From Azospirillum lipoferum (GTDB lineage: Bacteria > Pseudomonadota > Alphaproteobacteria > Azospirillales > Azospirillaceae), in NCBI RefSeq assembly GCF_024170005.1, contig NZ_JALJXJ010000013.1:62001-126000 (forward strand): a stretch of 64,000 nucleotides of DNA. Reading direction: 5' to 3'. Below are positions 53,046 through 61,365 of this stretch, in pieces; position 1 is the stretch's first letter; every line of letters begins with the position of its first letter. The notes beneath the pieces are model-generated. The model worked only from the letters and a program-made list of their open reading frames with translations. It did no database searches and was not told the DNA's origin. A program made the translations under genes and the position numbers.

Positions 53046-53382
53046 ATGACGAAACAGGCATCACCCAAATACGCCCCTGACGTCCGTGAGCGCGCGGTTC
53101 GGATGGTGTTCGAACACGAAAGCGAGCACACCTCGCAATGGGCGGCGATCAGCTCGATCGCGACGAAGATCGGCTGTACTCCGGAGACGCTGCGGGGCTG
53201 AGTCCGGCAGGCCGAACGCGACCAGGGCAAGCGACCAGGGCAAGCGGCCGGGGCCGAGCAGGGACGAACAGGAGCAGATCAAGACGCTGGAGCGCGAGAA
53301 CCGGGAATTGCGCCAGGCGAACGAGATCCTACGCAAGGCATCGGCGTATTTCGCCCAGGCAGAGCTCGACCGCCCGTTCAAG
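53046..53382 (+). pseudogene. IS3-family transposase orfA remnant, disabled
   Basis: Starts MTKQASPKYAPDVRERAVRM and continues to GCTPETLRG, standard IS3-family OrfA. The next codon is TGA where OrfA proteins have Trp (LRGWVRQAE). Downstream, a 13-bp tandem duplication (53219-53231 and 53232-53244, CGACCAGGGCAAG) shifts the frame. The C-terminal OrfA helix ENRELRQANEILRKASAYFA to ELDRPFK is then readable in another frame. OrfB is absent: sequence jumps into repeat B. Dead element. Confidence 0.88.
53219..53244. repeat. 13-bp tandem duplication inside the IS3 remnant
   Basis: CGACCAGGGCAAG is present twice without spacer. Thirteen bases is not a multiple of three, so it breaks the orfA frame. 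Confidence 0.9.
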
Positions 53383-53490
53383 CTTCGAGTTCTGCGGTCG
53401 TCTTGTTATGCGGCCGCCATACCGTCAGCCTGCAAATCAGTTCATGAGGCGTGAGATACTTCCTGCCGATGCGTCTTATCGCCCGGACGG
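53383..53490. repeat. Imperfect direct repeat B (~108 bp), right copy
   Basis: Direct-orientation homolog of 40889-40997, starting CTTCGAGTTCTGCGGTCGTC. It is fused directly to the end of the orfA remnant (after the ELDRPFK codons). See the left copy. Confidence 0.75.
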
Positions 53491-53544
53491 ATGGTTGGGC
53501 AGGGAGAGGGGAAGGGAGGTGGTGGGCTGCCGGTCAGCGGGCGA

Positions 53545-53805
53545 TCAGGGCCACGCCACCGGCGACTGCCGGGTGCCATCCGGCCGAAGTGTCTGATGAG
53601 CGCGGTCGAACGCCCGTGCCGGCGGCTCGGCTGGCCGTTCCCCGTCGGCGGTGAGGGGCTGGGCGATGTCCGACCCTTCGCCCAGTTGGCGCGACGCCTG
53701 ACGGAACCAGACGTCCACGGAACCGGATTTATGGACGGCAAAGGACAGGACGGCGAAGACGATGCCGCCGGCCAGCGCGGTCCGTGCCAGAAAACAGTCG
53801 CTCAT
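53545..53805 (-). CDS. Small membrane-anchored protein, unknown
   Basis: 86 residues: MSDCFLARTALAGGIVFAVL forms one N-terminal transmembrane helix, followed by KSGSVDVWFRQASRQLGEG and a polar Pro/Arg-rich tail. Codon bias is moderately gene-like and GGGAA lies upstream, but no family is recognised. It lies next to repeat B and upstream-facing relative to the ABC transporter cluster. A similar-sized single-helix protein is encoded at 59236. Confidence 0.4.
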   Translation of the reverse strand: MSDCFLARTALAGGIVFAVLSFAVHKSGSVDVWFRQASRQLGEGSDIAQPLTADGERPAEPPARAFDRAHQTLRPDGTRQSPVAWP

Positions 53806-53998
53806 GGGCGCATTCCCACAGAAATTCCAATGCCCGGACCTCCGCGGTTCCGGGTGCCGATGGGGGCGTCCATATACGGTGTTTGGCCGCTGAACCCGGC
53901 GGTGCGTCGTCGCCGGGAGTCTGGTCGTCGCGATCTTGCGGACATTCAAAGGACGGGAGTGATCGTTCCATGCCGGGTTGCCGGTTCGAACCGGCACC

Positions 53999-54751
53999 TT
54001 ATGGCGCGACTGTCTTTTCCAGGCTGCCGCCGAGGAAGAGCTGTCCGACGCGCGGGTCGGACAGGATCGCCGCCGCGCTGTCGAACATGCGGGTCTGGCC
54101 CAGCTCCAGAACCAGCCCATAGTCGGACATCGCCAGCGCCGAGCGGGCGTTCTGTTCGATCATCAGGACCGAGACGCCCCTGGCCCGCTGTTCCAGCAGG
54201 ATCTGGAAGGTTTCCGCCACCATCGCCGGCGACAGGCCGATGGAGGGTTCGTCGATCAGGATCAGTTTGGGATCCAGCAGCAGGCCACGGACGATCTCCA
54301 GCTGCTTCTGCTGGCCGCCGGACAGGGTGGAGGCCTGCTGGTCGGCCTTCTGGCGCAGCACGGGGAAGCGGTCCAGCGCCGCTTCGATCCGCTGCGGCAT
54401 GTCGGTGATGCCGCGACCGGCGGCGACGGCGCCCAGTTCGATGTTGTGGCGGACCGACAACTCGGGAAAGATGTTGCGGCCCTGGGGGATGTAGCAGATC
54501 CCGGCCTCCAGCAGGGCGCGCGGCTTGCGATTGGTGATGTCGCGGCTGTCGAAGAGGATCTGTCCTTCCCGTGCCGGAAGCAGGCCGAAGATGGTCTTGA
54601 AGACGGTCGATTTGCCGGCGCCGTTCGGGCCGATGACCGTGGTGATCGAGCCGCGCGGCACCGAGAAGGCGGTGCCGTTCAGGATGGTCATCTGCCCATA
54701 GCCGGCGACGACGCCGGACAGGGTCAGGATCGGCTGGTCCACAGGGATCAT
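53999..54751 (-). CDS. livF: Branched-chain amino acid-type ABC transporter ATPase (LivF)
   Basis: 250 residues, start MIPVDQPILTL after GGGAGA. Walker A GPNGAGKST, Q-loop region, LivF-typical YIPQGRNIFPELSV, ABC signature LSGGQQKQLEI, Walker B LILIDEPSIGLSP and H-loop-equivalent LMIEQNARSAL (the LivF 'EQN' instead of 'EHN'). Last gene of the livJHMGF-type operon on the minus strand. Confidence 0.93.
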   Translation of the reverse strand: MIPVDQPILTLSGVVAGYGQMTILNGTAFSVPRGSITTVIGPNGAGKSTVFKTIFGLLPAREGQILFDSRDITNRKPRALLEAGICYIPQGRNIFPELSVRHNIELGAVAAGRGITDMPQRIEAALDRFPVLRQKADQQASTLSGGQQKQLEIVRGLLLDPKLILIDEPSIGLSPAMVAETFQILLEQRARGVSVLMIEQNARSALAMSDYGLVLELGQTRMFDSAAAILSDPRVGQLFLGGSLEKTVAP

Positions 54752-54765
54752 GTTCGGCGTCTCCC

Positions 54766-55509
54766 TTAATGGCCGAGATAGGCTTCGATGACCGCCGGGT
54801 CGTTGCGGATGGCCGAGGGCGGCCCTTCGGCCAGTATCTTGCCTTCCGCCATCACCACCACACGGGAACACAGGCTCATCACGAAATCCATGTTGTGTTC
54901 GATCACCACGAAGGTGGCGCCCAGCTCGCGGTTGATGATCTGCAAGCGCTCCTTCAGGTTCGCCAGCATCGTCAGGTTCACGCCCCCCGCCGGCTCGTCG
55001 AGCAGGACCAGCCGCGGTCCGGCCATGAAGGCCATCGCCGCATCGAGCAGCTTCTGCTGGCCGTAGGACAGGCCGCCGGCCTTCTGGTCGGCCAGATGCT
55101 CCAGCTTGAAGAAGGCGATCATCCGGTCGGCTTCGGCGGTCAGCCCGGCATCGCGGGCGCCGAACAGGCGGCCGATCATGCTACCCTTGTGCTCCTGCCC
55201 CGCCAGGATCAGGTTCTCCCGCACCGACAGGTTGGGGAAGACCTGAAGAAGCTGGAAGGTGCGGGAAACGCCCAGCCGGTTCAACTGCGCCGGGTAGAGG
55301 CCGGTGACGACGCGGCCGTCCAGTTTCACCTCTCCCTCCGTTGGCGTCAGCTGGCCGAGGATGCAGTTGAACAGGGTGGATTTGCCACAGCCGTTGGGAC
55401 CGATCAGGCCGAGGATCTCGCCCTCCTCCACGGTGAAGGACACACCGTCCACCGCTTTGACCCCGCCGAAATACTTCTTCAGGCTGCTGACTTCGAGCAC
55501 ATGAGTCAT
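54766..55509 (-). CDS. livG: Branched-chain amino acid-type ABC transporter ATPase (LivG)
   Basis: 247 residues. Walker A GPNGCGKST, LSYGQQKLLDAAMAF signature, Walker B LVLLDEPAGGVN (the LivG 'EPAAG' type) and H-loop VIEHNMDFVM. The start overlaps the livM stop by 4 bp (ATGA), so translation is coupled. Pairs with LivF as the nucleotide-binding heterodimer. Confidence 0.93.
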   Translation of the reverse strand: MTHVLEVSSLKKYFGGVKAVDGVSFTVEEGEILGLIGPNGCGKSTLFNCILGQLTPTEGEVKLDGRVVTGLYPAQLNRLGVSRTFQLLQVFPNLSVRENLILAGQEHKGSMIGRLFGARDAGLTAEADRMIAFFKLEHLADQKAGGLSYGQQKLLDAAMAFMAGPRLVLLDEPAGGVNLTMLANLKERLQIINRELGATFVVIEHNMDFVMSLCSRVVVMAEGKILAEGPPSAIRNDPAVIEAYLGH

Positions 55510-56540
55510 TGGGTCGCCCCTTTCCCGAGGCTGTCGGTCTCGCCGGAAGCGGCGCCCAGTGTCGGCGCGGCAGCGGCCCGCGCCGCAGCGGCCTTTGCCT
55601 GCGAGCGGTGGTCGCGCCAGCGTTCGATCAGGCCGAGCAGGCCGGTCGGGCTGATCATGACGATCAGCAGCACCACGGCGGCGTAGATGATCAGGTACCA
55701 GCCGCCGGTCGCCCGCAGCAGCTCCGGCAGCATGTAGGAGAAGAAGGCGCCGACGAACGGGCCGAAGAAGGAGCCGGCACCGCCGGCGACCACCGTCAGC
55801 AGAAGGACGAAGGACGCGGACAGGGCGAAGGGGGCCGGATCGATGAACTCCACCAGAGGCGCGTAGAGCGAACCGGCGGCACCGCCATAGGCCGAGCCGA
55901 TGGCGAAGGCCAGCAGGGTATAGGCGCGGATGTCGACGCCCAGGCTGGCGGCGCGCACGGCGTTCTCGCGCAGCGCCAGGAAGGCGCGTCCCCAGGGCGA
56001 TTTCAACAGCCACCACATAGCCAGCGCCAGCACCAGCGTGACGCAGAGCAGCAGGCGGTAGAAGGGCAGGGCGGCGCCCAGGTCGCTGCCGAACAGGACC
56101 GGGCGGGGGATGTTGGCGATGCCGAAGACGCCGCCGGTCAGCCACTGCTCGTTCCGCGCGACCAGAAAGACGACGACGGTGAAGGCCAGTGTGACGAAGG
56201 CGAGGTAATGGTGCTTTACCCGCAGCGCCGGGAACCCAAGCAGCACGCCGACCGCGAAGGACAGCGCGCTGGAGGCGAGGAAGGCCGCCGGCAGCGGCCA
56301 GCCGGCCTTGGTGGTCAGGATGGCGGTGGCATAGGCGCCGATGCCGAGGAAGGCGCCCTGCGCCAGCGAGGTGAGGCCGGCATAGCCCAGCGTCAGGTTC
56401 AGCCCCATCGCGGCGATCGACATGACCAGCCACAGCGAGACGACGTAGAGCCCGTAGCTTTTCAGCCCGGACGGCAGGAGCCACAGAATGGGGAAGGCGA
56501 CCAGCAGGATCAAGAGGCTGGCGTCGAGGCGGCGGATCAT
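55506..56540 (-). CDS. livM: Branched-chain amino acid-type ABC transporter permease (LivM)
   Basis: 344 residues, about nine hydrophobic helices, with the family motifs NLTLGYAGLTSLAQGAFLGI and the cytoplasmic-loop SPWGRAFLALRENAVRAASLG (EAA-like). The C-terminal ~35 residues (KAAAARAAAAPTLGAAS) are an Ala-rich tail beyond the usual family end. Start ATG overlaps livH's stop (ATGA). Confidence 0.93.
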   Translation of the reverse strand: MIRRLDASLLILLVAFPILWLLPSGLKSYGLYVVSLWLVMSIAAMGLNLTLGYAGLTSLAQGAFLGIGAYATAILTTKAGWPLPAAFLASSALSFAVGVLLGFPALRVKHHYLAFVTLAFTVVVFLVARNEQWLTGGVFGIANIPRPVLFGSDLGAALPFYRLLLCVTLVLALAMWWLLKSPWGRAFLALRENAVRAASLGVDIRAYTLLAFAIGSAYGGAAGSLYAPLVEFIDPAPFALSASFVLLLTVVAGGAGSFFGPFVGAFFSYMLPELLRATGGWYLIIYAAVVLLIVMISPTGLLGLIERWRDHRSQAKAAAARAAAAPTLGAASGETDSLGKGATQ

Positions 56541-57412
56541 ACCGTGCGCTCCTCCTTGCGGCCCAGCAACCCCTCCGGCTTCACCAGGATGACGACGACC
56601 AGCACCACCAGCGGCACCGCCGTGCGGTAAGCGCTCGACACATAGGCGGCGGTCAGGTTGTCGATCAGCCCGATCAGGAAGCCGCCGGCCAGCGCGCCGC
56701 GGATCTGGTTGAAGCCGCCGACGATGGCGGCGATGAAGGCGGCCAGTCCGATGCTTTCGCCGTTGGAGAATTTCGCCAGATAGACCGGCGAGACGAGGTA
56801 GGAGGCGACCAGCGCCAGCATCGCGTTGATCAGGAAGGTCAGCAGGATCATCCGCTCCACCGGGATGCCGAGGATGCGGGCGACCGTCGGGTTCTGCGCC
56901 GTGGCCTGCATGGTGCGGCCGGTGCGGGTGCGGGTGATGAACAGCTGAAGCCCGACGATGGCGACCACCGCTACAACGAAGATGGCGAGGTCGCGGGCCG
57001 ACAATGCCGCTCCCCACAGGGACAGCATGCCGTCGGGGACCAGCGACGGGAAGGGCTGCGCCTCGGCGGAGAAGCCGTTCTTGGCCGCCTCCTTCACCAG
57101 CACCGACAGGGCCATGGTGGCGATGGCCAGCGGCAGCACGCCGTGGCGCTGCATCGGCTCGACCAGGAAGCGCTTGAAGCCGAAGCCGAACAGCAGGACG
57201 AAGGCGATGCTGGCGACCGCGAAGGCGGCCCAGACCGGCAGCCCGGCGTGGGTCCCGACCAGGACCAGGATGGCCGGCAGCATGACGAATTCGCCCTGGG
57301 CGAAATTGATCGTCTGGGAGGTCTGCCAGACCAGGGTGAAGCCGATGGCGGCCAGCGCATAGATGGCGCCCGTCGCCAGACCGGCGACGACGAGTTGAAG
57401 GAACTGGTCCAA
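56537..57412 (-). CDS. livH: Branched-chain amino acid-type ABC transporter permease (LivH)
   Basis: 291 residues from a TTG at 57412 with AGGAGA upstream. LivH motifs include GFTLVWQTSQTINFAQGEFV, the RTRTGRTMQATAQNPTVARI loop and AAFIAAIVGGFNQIRGALAG. Eight helices. Co-operonic with livM (4-bp overlap); separated from livJ by an 86-bp gap that holds a strong hairpin. Confidence 0.92.
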   Translation of the reverse strand: MDQFLQLVVAGLATGAIYALAAIGFTLVWQTSQTINFAQGEFVMLPAILVLVGTHAGLPVWAAFAVASIAFVLLFGFGFKRFLVEPMQRHGVLPLAIATMALSVLVKEAAKNGFSAEAQPFPSLVPDGMLSLWGAALSARDLAIFVVAVVAIVGLQLFITRTRTGRTMQATAQNPTVARILGIPVERMILLTFLINAMLALVASYLVSPVYLAKFSNGESIGLAAFIAAIVGGFNQIRGALAGGFLIGLIDNLTAAYVSSAYRTAVPLVVLVVVILVKPEGLLGRKEERTV

Positions 57413-57445
57413 GTCAGTCTCCTGGACTGTGAGCGCGGCAACAAG

Positions 57446-57477
57446 GGGACGGCTCTCCGGCCGGGGGGAGCCGTCCC
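57446..57477 (-). promoter_or_regulatory. Intercistronic hairpin between livJ and livH
   Basis: A 10-bp perfect stem GGGACGGCTC (57446-57455) / GAGCCGTCCC (57468-57477) encloses a GC-rich 12-nt loop. There is no T-tract, so it is more likely an mRNA-protecting or attenuating hairpin that raises livJ message above livHMGF, common after binding-protein genes. Confidence 0.6.
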
Positions 57478-57498
57478 GCGTGCCTTATGGATGCTGCC

Positions 57499-58659
57499 TT
57501 ACGGATTGATCATTGGCAGGGTGGCCTTGACCACCGGCTTGCCGTCGGTCACTTCGACCAGGAAGCTCTCGCGGTCGACGTCGCCGTTCTCCAGCCACTT
57601 GGTGTCGATCAGGATGCCCGGCTCCTGCGCGACGTCGATGCGGGCGCCGTGCAGGGTCTTGGCGAAGGCCTCGCGGTCGAACTTGCCGACGCGCTCGGTG
57701 ATGGTCTTGACCGTGTAGACCGCCGTGTAGCCCTTGATGCCGTTGTGGTCGGAGGTGAAGCCGTAGGCATCCTGATACGTCTTGCCGAAGGCGGCGAAGC
57801 CCGGCTTGGGCGCGTCCACCAGCAGCCCGACATGGCCCTTGACGCCGTTGGCCGCCTCGCCCGCCAGTTCGATCACCTTGGCCCCCAGCAGCGTCGTCTC
57901 GCCGATGACCGGCTTGGCGATGGCCTGCTGGCGCGCGGCGCGCAGGAAGCGGGCGCTTTCCTCCTCGTTCAGATAGACGAAGACGGCGTCGGCGTTGGCG
58001 TTTTTCACCTTGATCGCGTCGGCTGCGAAATCGGCCTGACCGGATTCGGTGGCGATGTCGGCGGCGACCTGGATCCCGCGCTTCTGCAACTCCGGAATCA
58101 TGGCGTCGCGGCCGCCCTTGCCGAAATCATTGTTGACCCACACGACAGCGACCGATTTCGCCTTCACCTCGTCGCGCAGGTAGTTGGCCAGCTTCGGCAT
58201 CGCGTCGGCCTGGTTCAGCGAGGTGCGGAAGATGTAGGGGTTGCCCTGCTTGGTAAAGGCCGACGCCTCGCCGCCGACGATCTGCGGCACGCCGGCCCGC
58301 TGGGTGATCTGCATCGACGCGCTGATCGGACCGGAGAAGATCGGGCCGAGCACGACATAGGCGTCCTCGTCCACCGCGCGCTGGACGGCGGCGCGCGTGG
58401 CTCCCGGATTAGTCTGGCTGTCGTAATGGGTGACCGCAATCGGACGGCCGAGGATGCCGCCCTTGGCGTTGATCTCCTTCACCGCCAGATCGACGCCGTT
58501 CTTCCAGTTGGTGCCGGCGGGGGCGCCCGGACCGGACAGCTCGATGACGTCGATCAGCTTGACCGGATCGGCTGCCTGCGCCGTTCCACCCAGGACGAGC
58601 AGCGATGCGGCCAGTGAGGTGGTAAGTGCGATGGCAGTGCTACAAGTCGTCTTGGTCAT
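57499..58659 (-). CDS. livJ: ABC transporter periplasmic binding protein, branched-chain amino acid/aromatic-ligand type
   Basis: 386 residues with a Sec signal peptide (MTKTTCSTAIALTTSLAASL, cleavage near AQA|ADP). Leu/Ile/Val-binding type I fold: IDVIELSGPGAPAGTNWKNG, GPIFSGPISASMQI, VWVNNDFGKGG and DAVFVYLNEEESARFL. This fold binds branched-chain amino acids but also benzoates, hydroxybenzoates and other aromatics. Its place beside a catabolic cluster favours an aromatic ligand, which is inference. GGGAGGA ribosome site. First gene of the operon. Confidence 0.9.
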   Translation of the reverse strand: MTKTTCSTAIALTTSLAASLLVLGGTAQAADPVKLIDVIELSGPGAPAGTNWKNGVDLAVKEINAKGGILGRPIAVTHYDSQTNPGATRAAVQRAVDEDAYVVLGPIFSGPISASMQITQRAGVPQIVGGEASAFTKQGNPYIFRTSLNQADAMPKLANYLRDEVKAKSVAVVWVNNDFGKGGRDAMIPELQKRGIQVAADIATESGQADFAADAIKVKNANADAVFVYLNEEESARFLRAARQQAIAKPVIGETTLLGAKVIELAGEAANGVKGHVGLLVDAPKPGFAAFGKTYQDAYGFTSDHNGIKGYTAVYTVKTITERVGKFDREAFAKTLHGARIDVAQEPGILIDTKWLENGDVDRESFLVEVTDGKPVVKATLPMINP

Positions 58660-59235
58660 GGTTTCTGTCCTCCCTGTTGCTTTGTTCTGTCGCGTTTCTG
58701 GCCGCCAAGGCCGGCCGGTGGTGGCGATCTCTTCCCACCGTCGGCAGGCTCCGATCGACGGGCAGTATGGAGAAAGGGATATCGGTTGGAAGTCGACAAT
58801 CGCCGCTTTCCGTTCTGGCAGGAGTCACTGCGCCAGATGGATGCGGGCATGGCACAATCCCGCCTCGGCGCCTGGTGACAGCAGGCTGGCGAGGGCGCGC
58901 CGGATCGGCTGCTGGTCCTCGACGATCACGATGCGGATAGCGGTCATTGGGATCCCGGGAATCGAATACGCGGATCTCGCGTGGGCGGCGGTCGTCTGCC
59001 CCCAGAATTGATTTCGAGGTGCAGCAATCCGCTTTATTGACTGTGTGTGGCGTCGTGTCGAGGGGAATTGGGACGGAAGGGGTGTGCCGACTGTCACGGC
59101 AACCAGATCTTCCCCCCCGAGGGTCTGCCTTCGTTTCAGCCGAAGGCAGGCTGTGCCAAAGCCGCATTGTGACGATCCGCCGCATGGATCAAGCTTGTTT
59201 CTGACGACGAGGTCGACAGGACGGAGGGATGGAGC
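58660..59235. other. Intergenic region with truncated regulator and hairpin
   Basis: It holds the leader of livJ on the left, a 40-residue truncated response-regulator frame (separate entry), and a 9-bp stem CTGCCTTCG/CGAAGGCAG (59125-59133 and 59141-59149). That hairpin lies 86 bp before the small membrane protein gene. It has no T-tract, so it may be a leader structure. No intact gene is seen. Confidence 0.5.
58825..58947 (-). pseudogene. Truncated response regulator, N-terminal fragment
   Basis: 40 codons starting MTAIRIVIVEDQQPIRRALA, the first beta strand and acidic pocket (ED) of a NarL/LuxR-type receiver domain, then sequence breaks off after SLLSPGAE and ends at a TGA. The rest of the receiver and DNA-binding domain is absent. 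Likely a remnant of a two-component regulator lost by deletion, directly upstream of livJ. Confidence 0.65.
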
Positions 59236-59487
59236 ATGGCCCTGCTGGATCGCGACAATACCGGACATGACGGCAAAGGCCCGATGGATGGGATCGACCG
59301 CCGGCTGCTGGTTGTGGCGCTGGCTTTGGCGCTGCTGACCCTACTGGCGGTGCTGGACCAGTACCGGCCGACGCCGGGATCGGCGCCGCCGGTGGACTGG
59401 CAACTGCCCTCGGCGGAGCTGTCGCGGACGGTGCCGATGGCGAAGGCGCCCAGCCTGCGGCCGGACGAGCTGCTGGGGGCTGACTGA
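59236..59487 (+). CDS. Small single-pass membrane protein, unknown
   Basis: 83 residues with GGAGGG upstream. A transmembrane helix at ~22-40 (RRLLVVALALALLTLLAVLD) is followed by a Pro-rich periplasmic or cytoplasmic tail with LSRTVPMAKAPSLRP. Good codon bias supports a real gene. Nothing in the family databases comes to mind; it lies alone between the liv operon and a GNAT gene. Confidence 0.58.
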   Translation: MALLDRDNTGHDGKGPMDGIDRRLLVVALALALLTLLAVLDQYRPTPGSAPPVDWQLPSAELSRTVPMAKAPSLRPDELLGAD

Positions 59488-59495
59488 AGGGGGCC

Positions 59496-60041
59496 TCAGC
59501 CGACCGGCAAACTGTCGCTCCCGTTGCCGAGCGGGCGTTCCATCAGCACGCCGTCCAGCCAGCGACCGAACTTGAAGCCGACCGCCGGCAGGATGCCGAC
59601 GGGACGGAAGCCGCAGGCGCTGTGCAGGCCGATGGAGCCGTGGTTGGCGCTGTCGCCGATCGCCGCGATCATCCGGCGGTAGCCGGCCGCCTCGCACATC
59701 TCGAGCAGCGGGATCATCAGTGCCCGGCCGATGCCGCGCCGGCCCATCCCGTCGGCGACATAGACGGAATTCTCCAGCGTGAAGCGGTAGGCGCTGCGCG
59801 TTCGGTACGGACCGGCATAGGCGTAGCCGGCCAGCCGGCCGTCGCACTCCGCCACCAGATAGGGCAGGCCGCGTCCGAGGATGTCGGCACGGCGCCGGGC
59901 CATCTCAGCCTCGTCCGGCGGAACCTCCTCGAAGGAGGCGGTGCCGTGCAGCACGTGGCGGGCGTAGAGCGCGGTGATGTCGGGAATGTCGGCGTCCGCG
60001 GACGCCCGCACAGTGATGGCAGGCCCGGCAATGGAGACCAT
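59496..60041 (-). CDS. GNAT acetyltransferase, phosphinothricin N-acetyltransferase-like
   Basis: 181 residues. N-terminus ITVRASADADIPDITALYARHVLHGTASFE resembles the PAT/Bar family. Acetyl-CoA loop is GMGRRGIGRALMIPLLEMCE (Q/RxxGxG/A), and the C-terminal segment SIGLHSACGFRPVGILPAVGFKFGRWLDGVLMER closes the family. It would acetylate a small amine (phosphinothricin-like amino acid, methionine sulfoximine or similar). 6-bp gap to the upstream MFS gene on the same strand, so probably one operon. Confidence 0.85.
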   Translation of the reverse strand: MVSIAGPAITVRASADADIPDITALYARHVLHGTASFEEVPPDEAEMARRRADILGRGLPYLVAECDGRLAGYAYAGPYRTRSAYRFTLENSVYVADGMGRRGIGRALMIPLLEMCEAAGYRRMIAAIGDSANHGSIGLHSACGFRPVGILPAVGFKFGRWLDGVLMERPLGNGSDSLPVG

Positions 60042-60047
60042 GATTGT

Positions 60048-61295
60048 TCAGCTCCGATCAGGACGGTCGGCGGGAAGAAGAAGGGCGCAGACGGTCGCCA
60101 ACCCGCCGCCGACGCCGAGAAGCGCAAAACCCCATCCCCATCCGGAGCCATCTGAACCACCGGCATGATCCAGCACCAAGCCGACCGCCAGAGGGGCCGC
60201 ACCGCCAGCCCCGAAGCCCAGGATGGAGCGCACGGCGAGTGCCGCCCCCAGGCTGCCCGGCTCGACCGACTCGGTCATCGCCGTCGACAGCACGGGCGAA
60301 TCACCCAGTGCGGAAAAGCCGTAAAGCGCCGCCATCGCCAGCACGAGGGCCAGCGGCATGCTCTCCATCCAGCCGATAGAGACGGAGCAGGCAGTTCCCA
60401 GCACGCCCATCGCCACCAGCACCAATCGCCGGCCCAGCCGGTCCGACGCGCGTCCCATCAGCAGCGACGACAGGAAACCCGAGATATGGATGGCCCCGGC
60501 GACCCACAGGCCGTGCACGCCGGCTCCACCGGACCCCGCCCCTCCAGAATTGGCGAGACTTGCGGTCAGGAAGGCCGGCAGCCAAGCCCACATGCCCAGC
60601 AGCTCCCAGCAATGGGCGGTGTAGCCGGCGGTCAGCAGGAAGGAGCGGCGGTCGGCCAGGAAGCGGAAGGCGCCGCGCAGCCGGCGCGCCGGTCCGCCCG
60701 CCACCAGATTGGGCCGGCCATGCAGCCCCGGCGTGGCCAGCAGCGCCGCCAGCAGCGGCCCCAGCCCGCAGGCGATGAAGGCGGCCTCGTAGCCCACCCG
60801 CTCGGCAAGCCCGGCGGCGAGTGCGATGGAGGCGAAATAGCCGAGCGATCCTGCCGCCAGCAGCCAGCCCACCGCCGCCCCGCGCCGCTCCGCCGGCACA
60901 CCCTGTGCCACCAGCATGATGGAGGGGGCATAGGTGCCGCCCTGGGTCAGCCCCATCAGCGCGAACAGCAGCAGCCCGCTTTCCGCCGAGCGGGCGAAAA
61001 AGGCGAAGGCGATCCCGGTCAGGGCGGTCGCCCAGCTCGCCCACAGGAAGACGCGCTTGGCGCCCAGGCTGTCGGCGAACCAGGAGGATCCTACCAGTGA
61101 CAGGGCGTAGCCGACATTGAAGGCGGTCTGGATCGAGCCGGCCCCTCCCGCCGACATGCCCCAGGCCTGCATCGCCGGCCCCAGCGCGCCGGCATAGACC
61201 ATGAAGGACAGCGAGGTGGCGAAACGGCTGACGCAGAGCAGAACGAGCCAGATCGGCCCAGGGGTGGGAGCGGGGGTGGTGATGGCGGCGGTCAT
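60048..61295 (-). CDS. MFS transporter
   Basis: 415 residues, start MTAAITTPAPT at 61295; the longer frame to 61688 has no such support and overlaps the divergent LysR gene. Twelve helices can be traced; loop 2-3 region SLGAKRVFLWASWATALTG and loop 8-9 GRASDRLGRRLVLVAMGVLG are MFS signatures. Gly/Ser-rich inserts (GGAGSGGAG) are in an extracytoplasmic loop. Divergent from a LysR gene, suggesting inducible export or uptake; ligand unknown. Confidence 0.86.
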   Translation of the reverse strand: MTAAITTPAPTPGPIWLVLLCVSRFATSLSFMVYAGALGPAMQAWGMSAGGAGSIQTAFNVGYALSLVGSSWFADSLGAKRVFLWASWATALTGIAFAFFARSAESGLLLFALMGLTQGGTYAPSIMLVAQGVPAERRGAAVGWLLAAGSLGYFASIALAAGLAERVGYEAAFIACGLGPLLAALLATPGLHGRPNLVAGGPARRLRGAFRFLADRRSFLLTAGYTAHCWELLGMWAWLPAFLTASLANSGGAGSGGAGVHGLWVAGAIHISGFLSSLLMGRASDRLGRRLVLVAMGVLGTACSVSIGWMESMPLALVLAMAALYGFSALGDSPVLSTAMTESVEPGSLGAALAVRSILGFGAGGAAPLAVGLVLDHAGGSDGSGWGWGFALLGVGGGLATVCALLLPADRPDRS

Positions 61296-61365
61296 GGGCT
61301 CAACCGTCGCGGACCTGCGAAGAAAAGGCAAATTTATTGATTTGATTGGAACCATAAGAAAGACT

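Noticed and set aside
53491..54408. 305-residue plus-strand frame after repeat B
   Set aside because: It overlaps livF in antisense and is Arg/Pro/Ser-rich without motifs.
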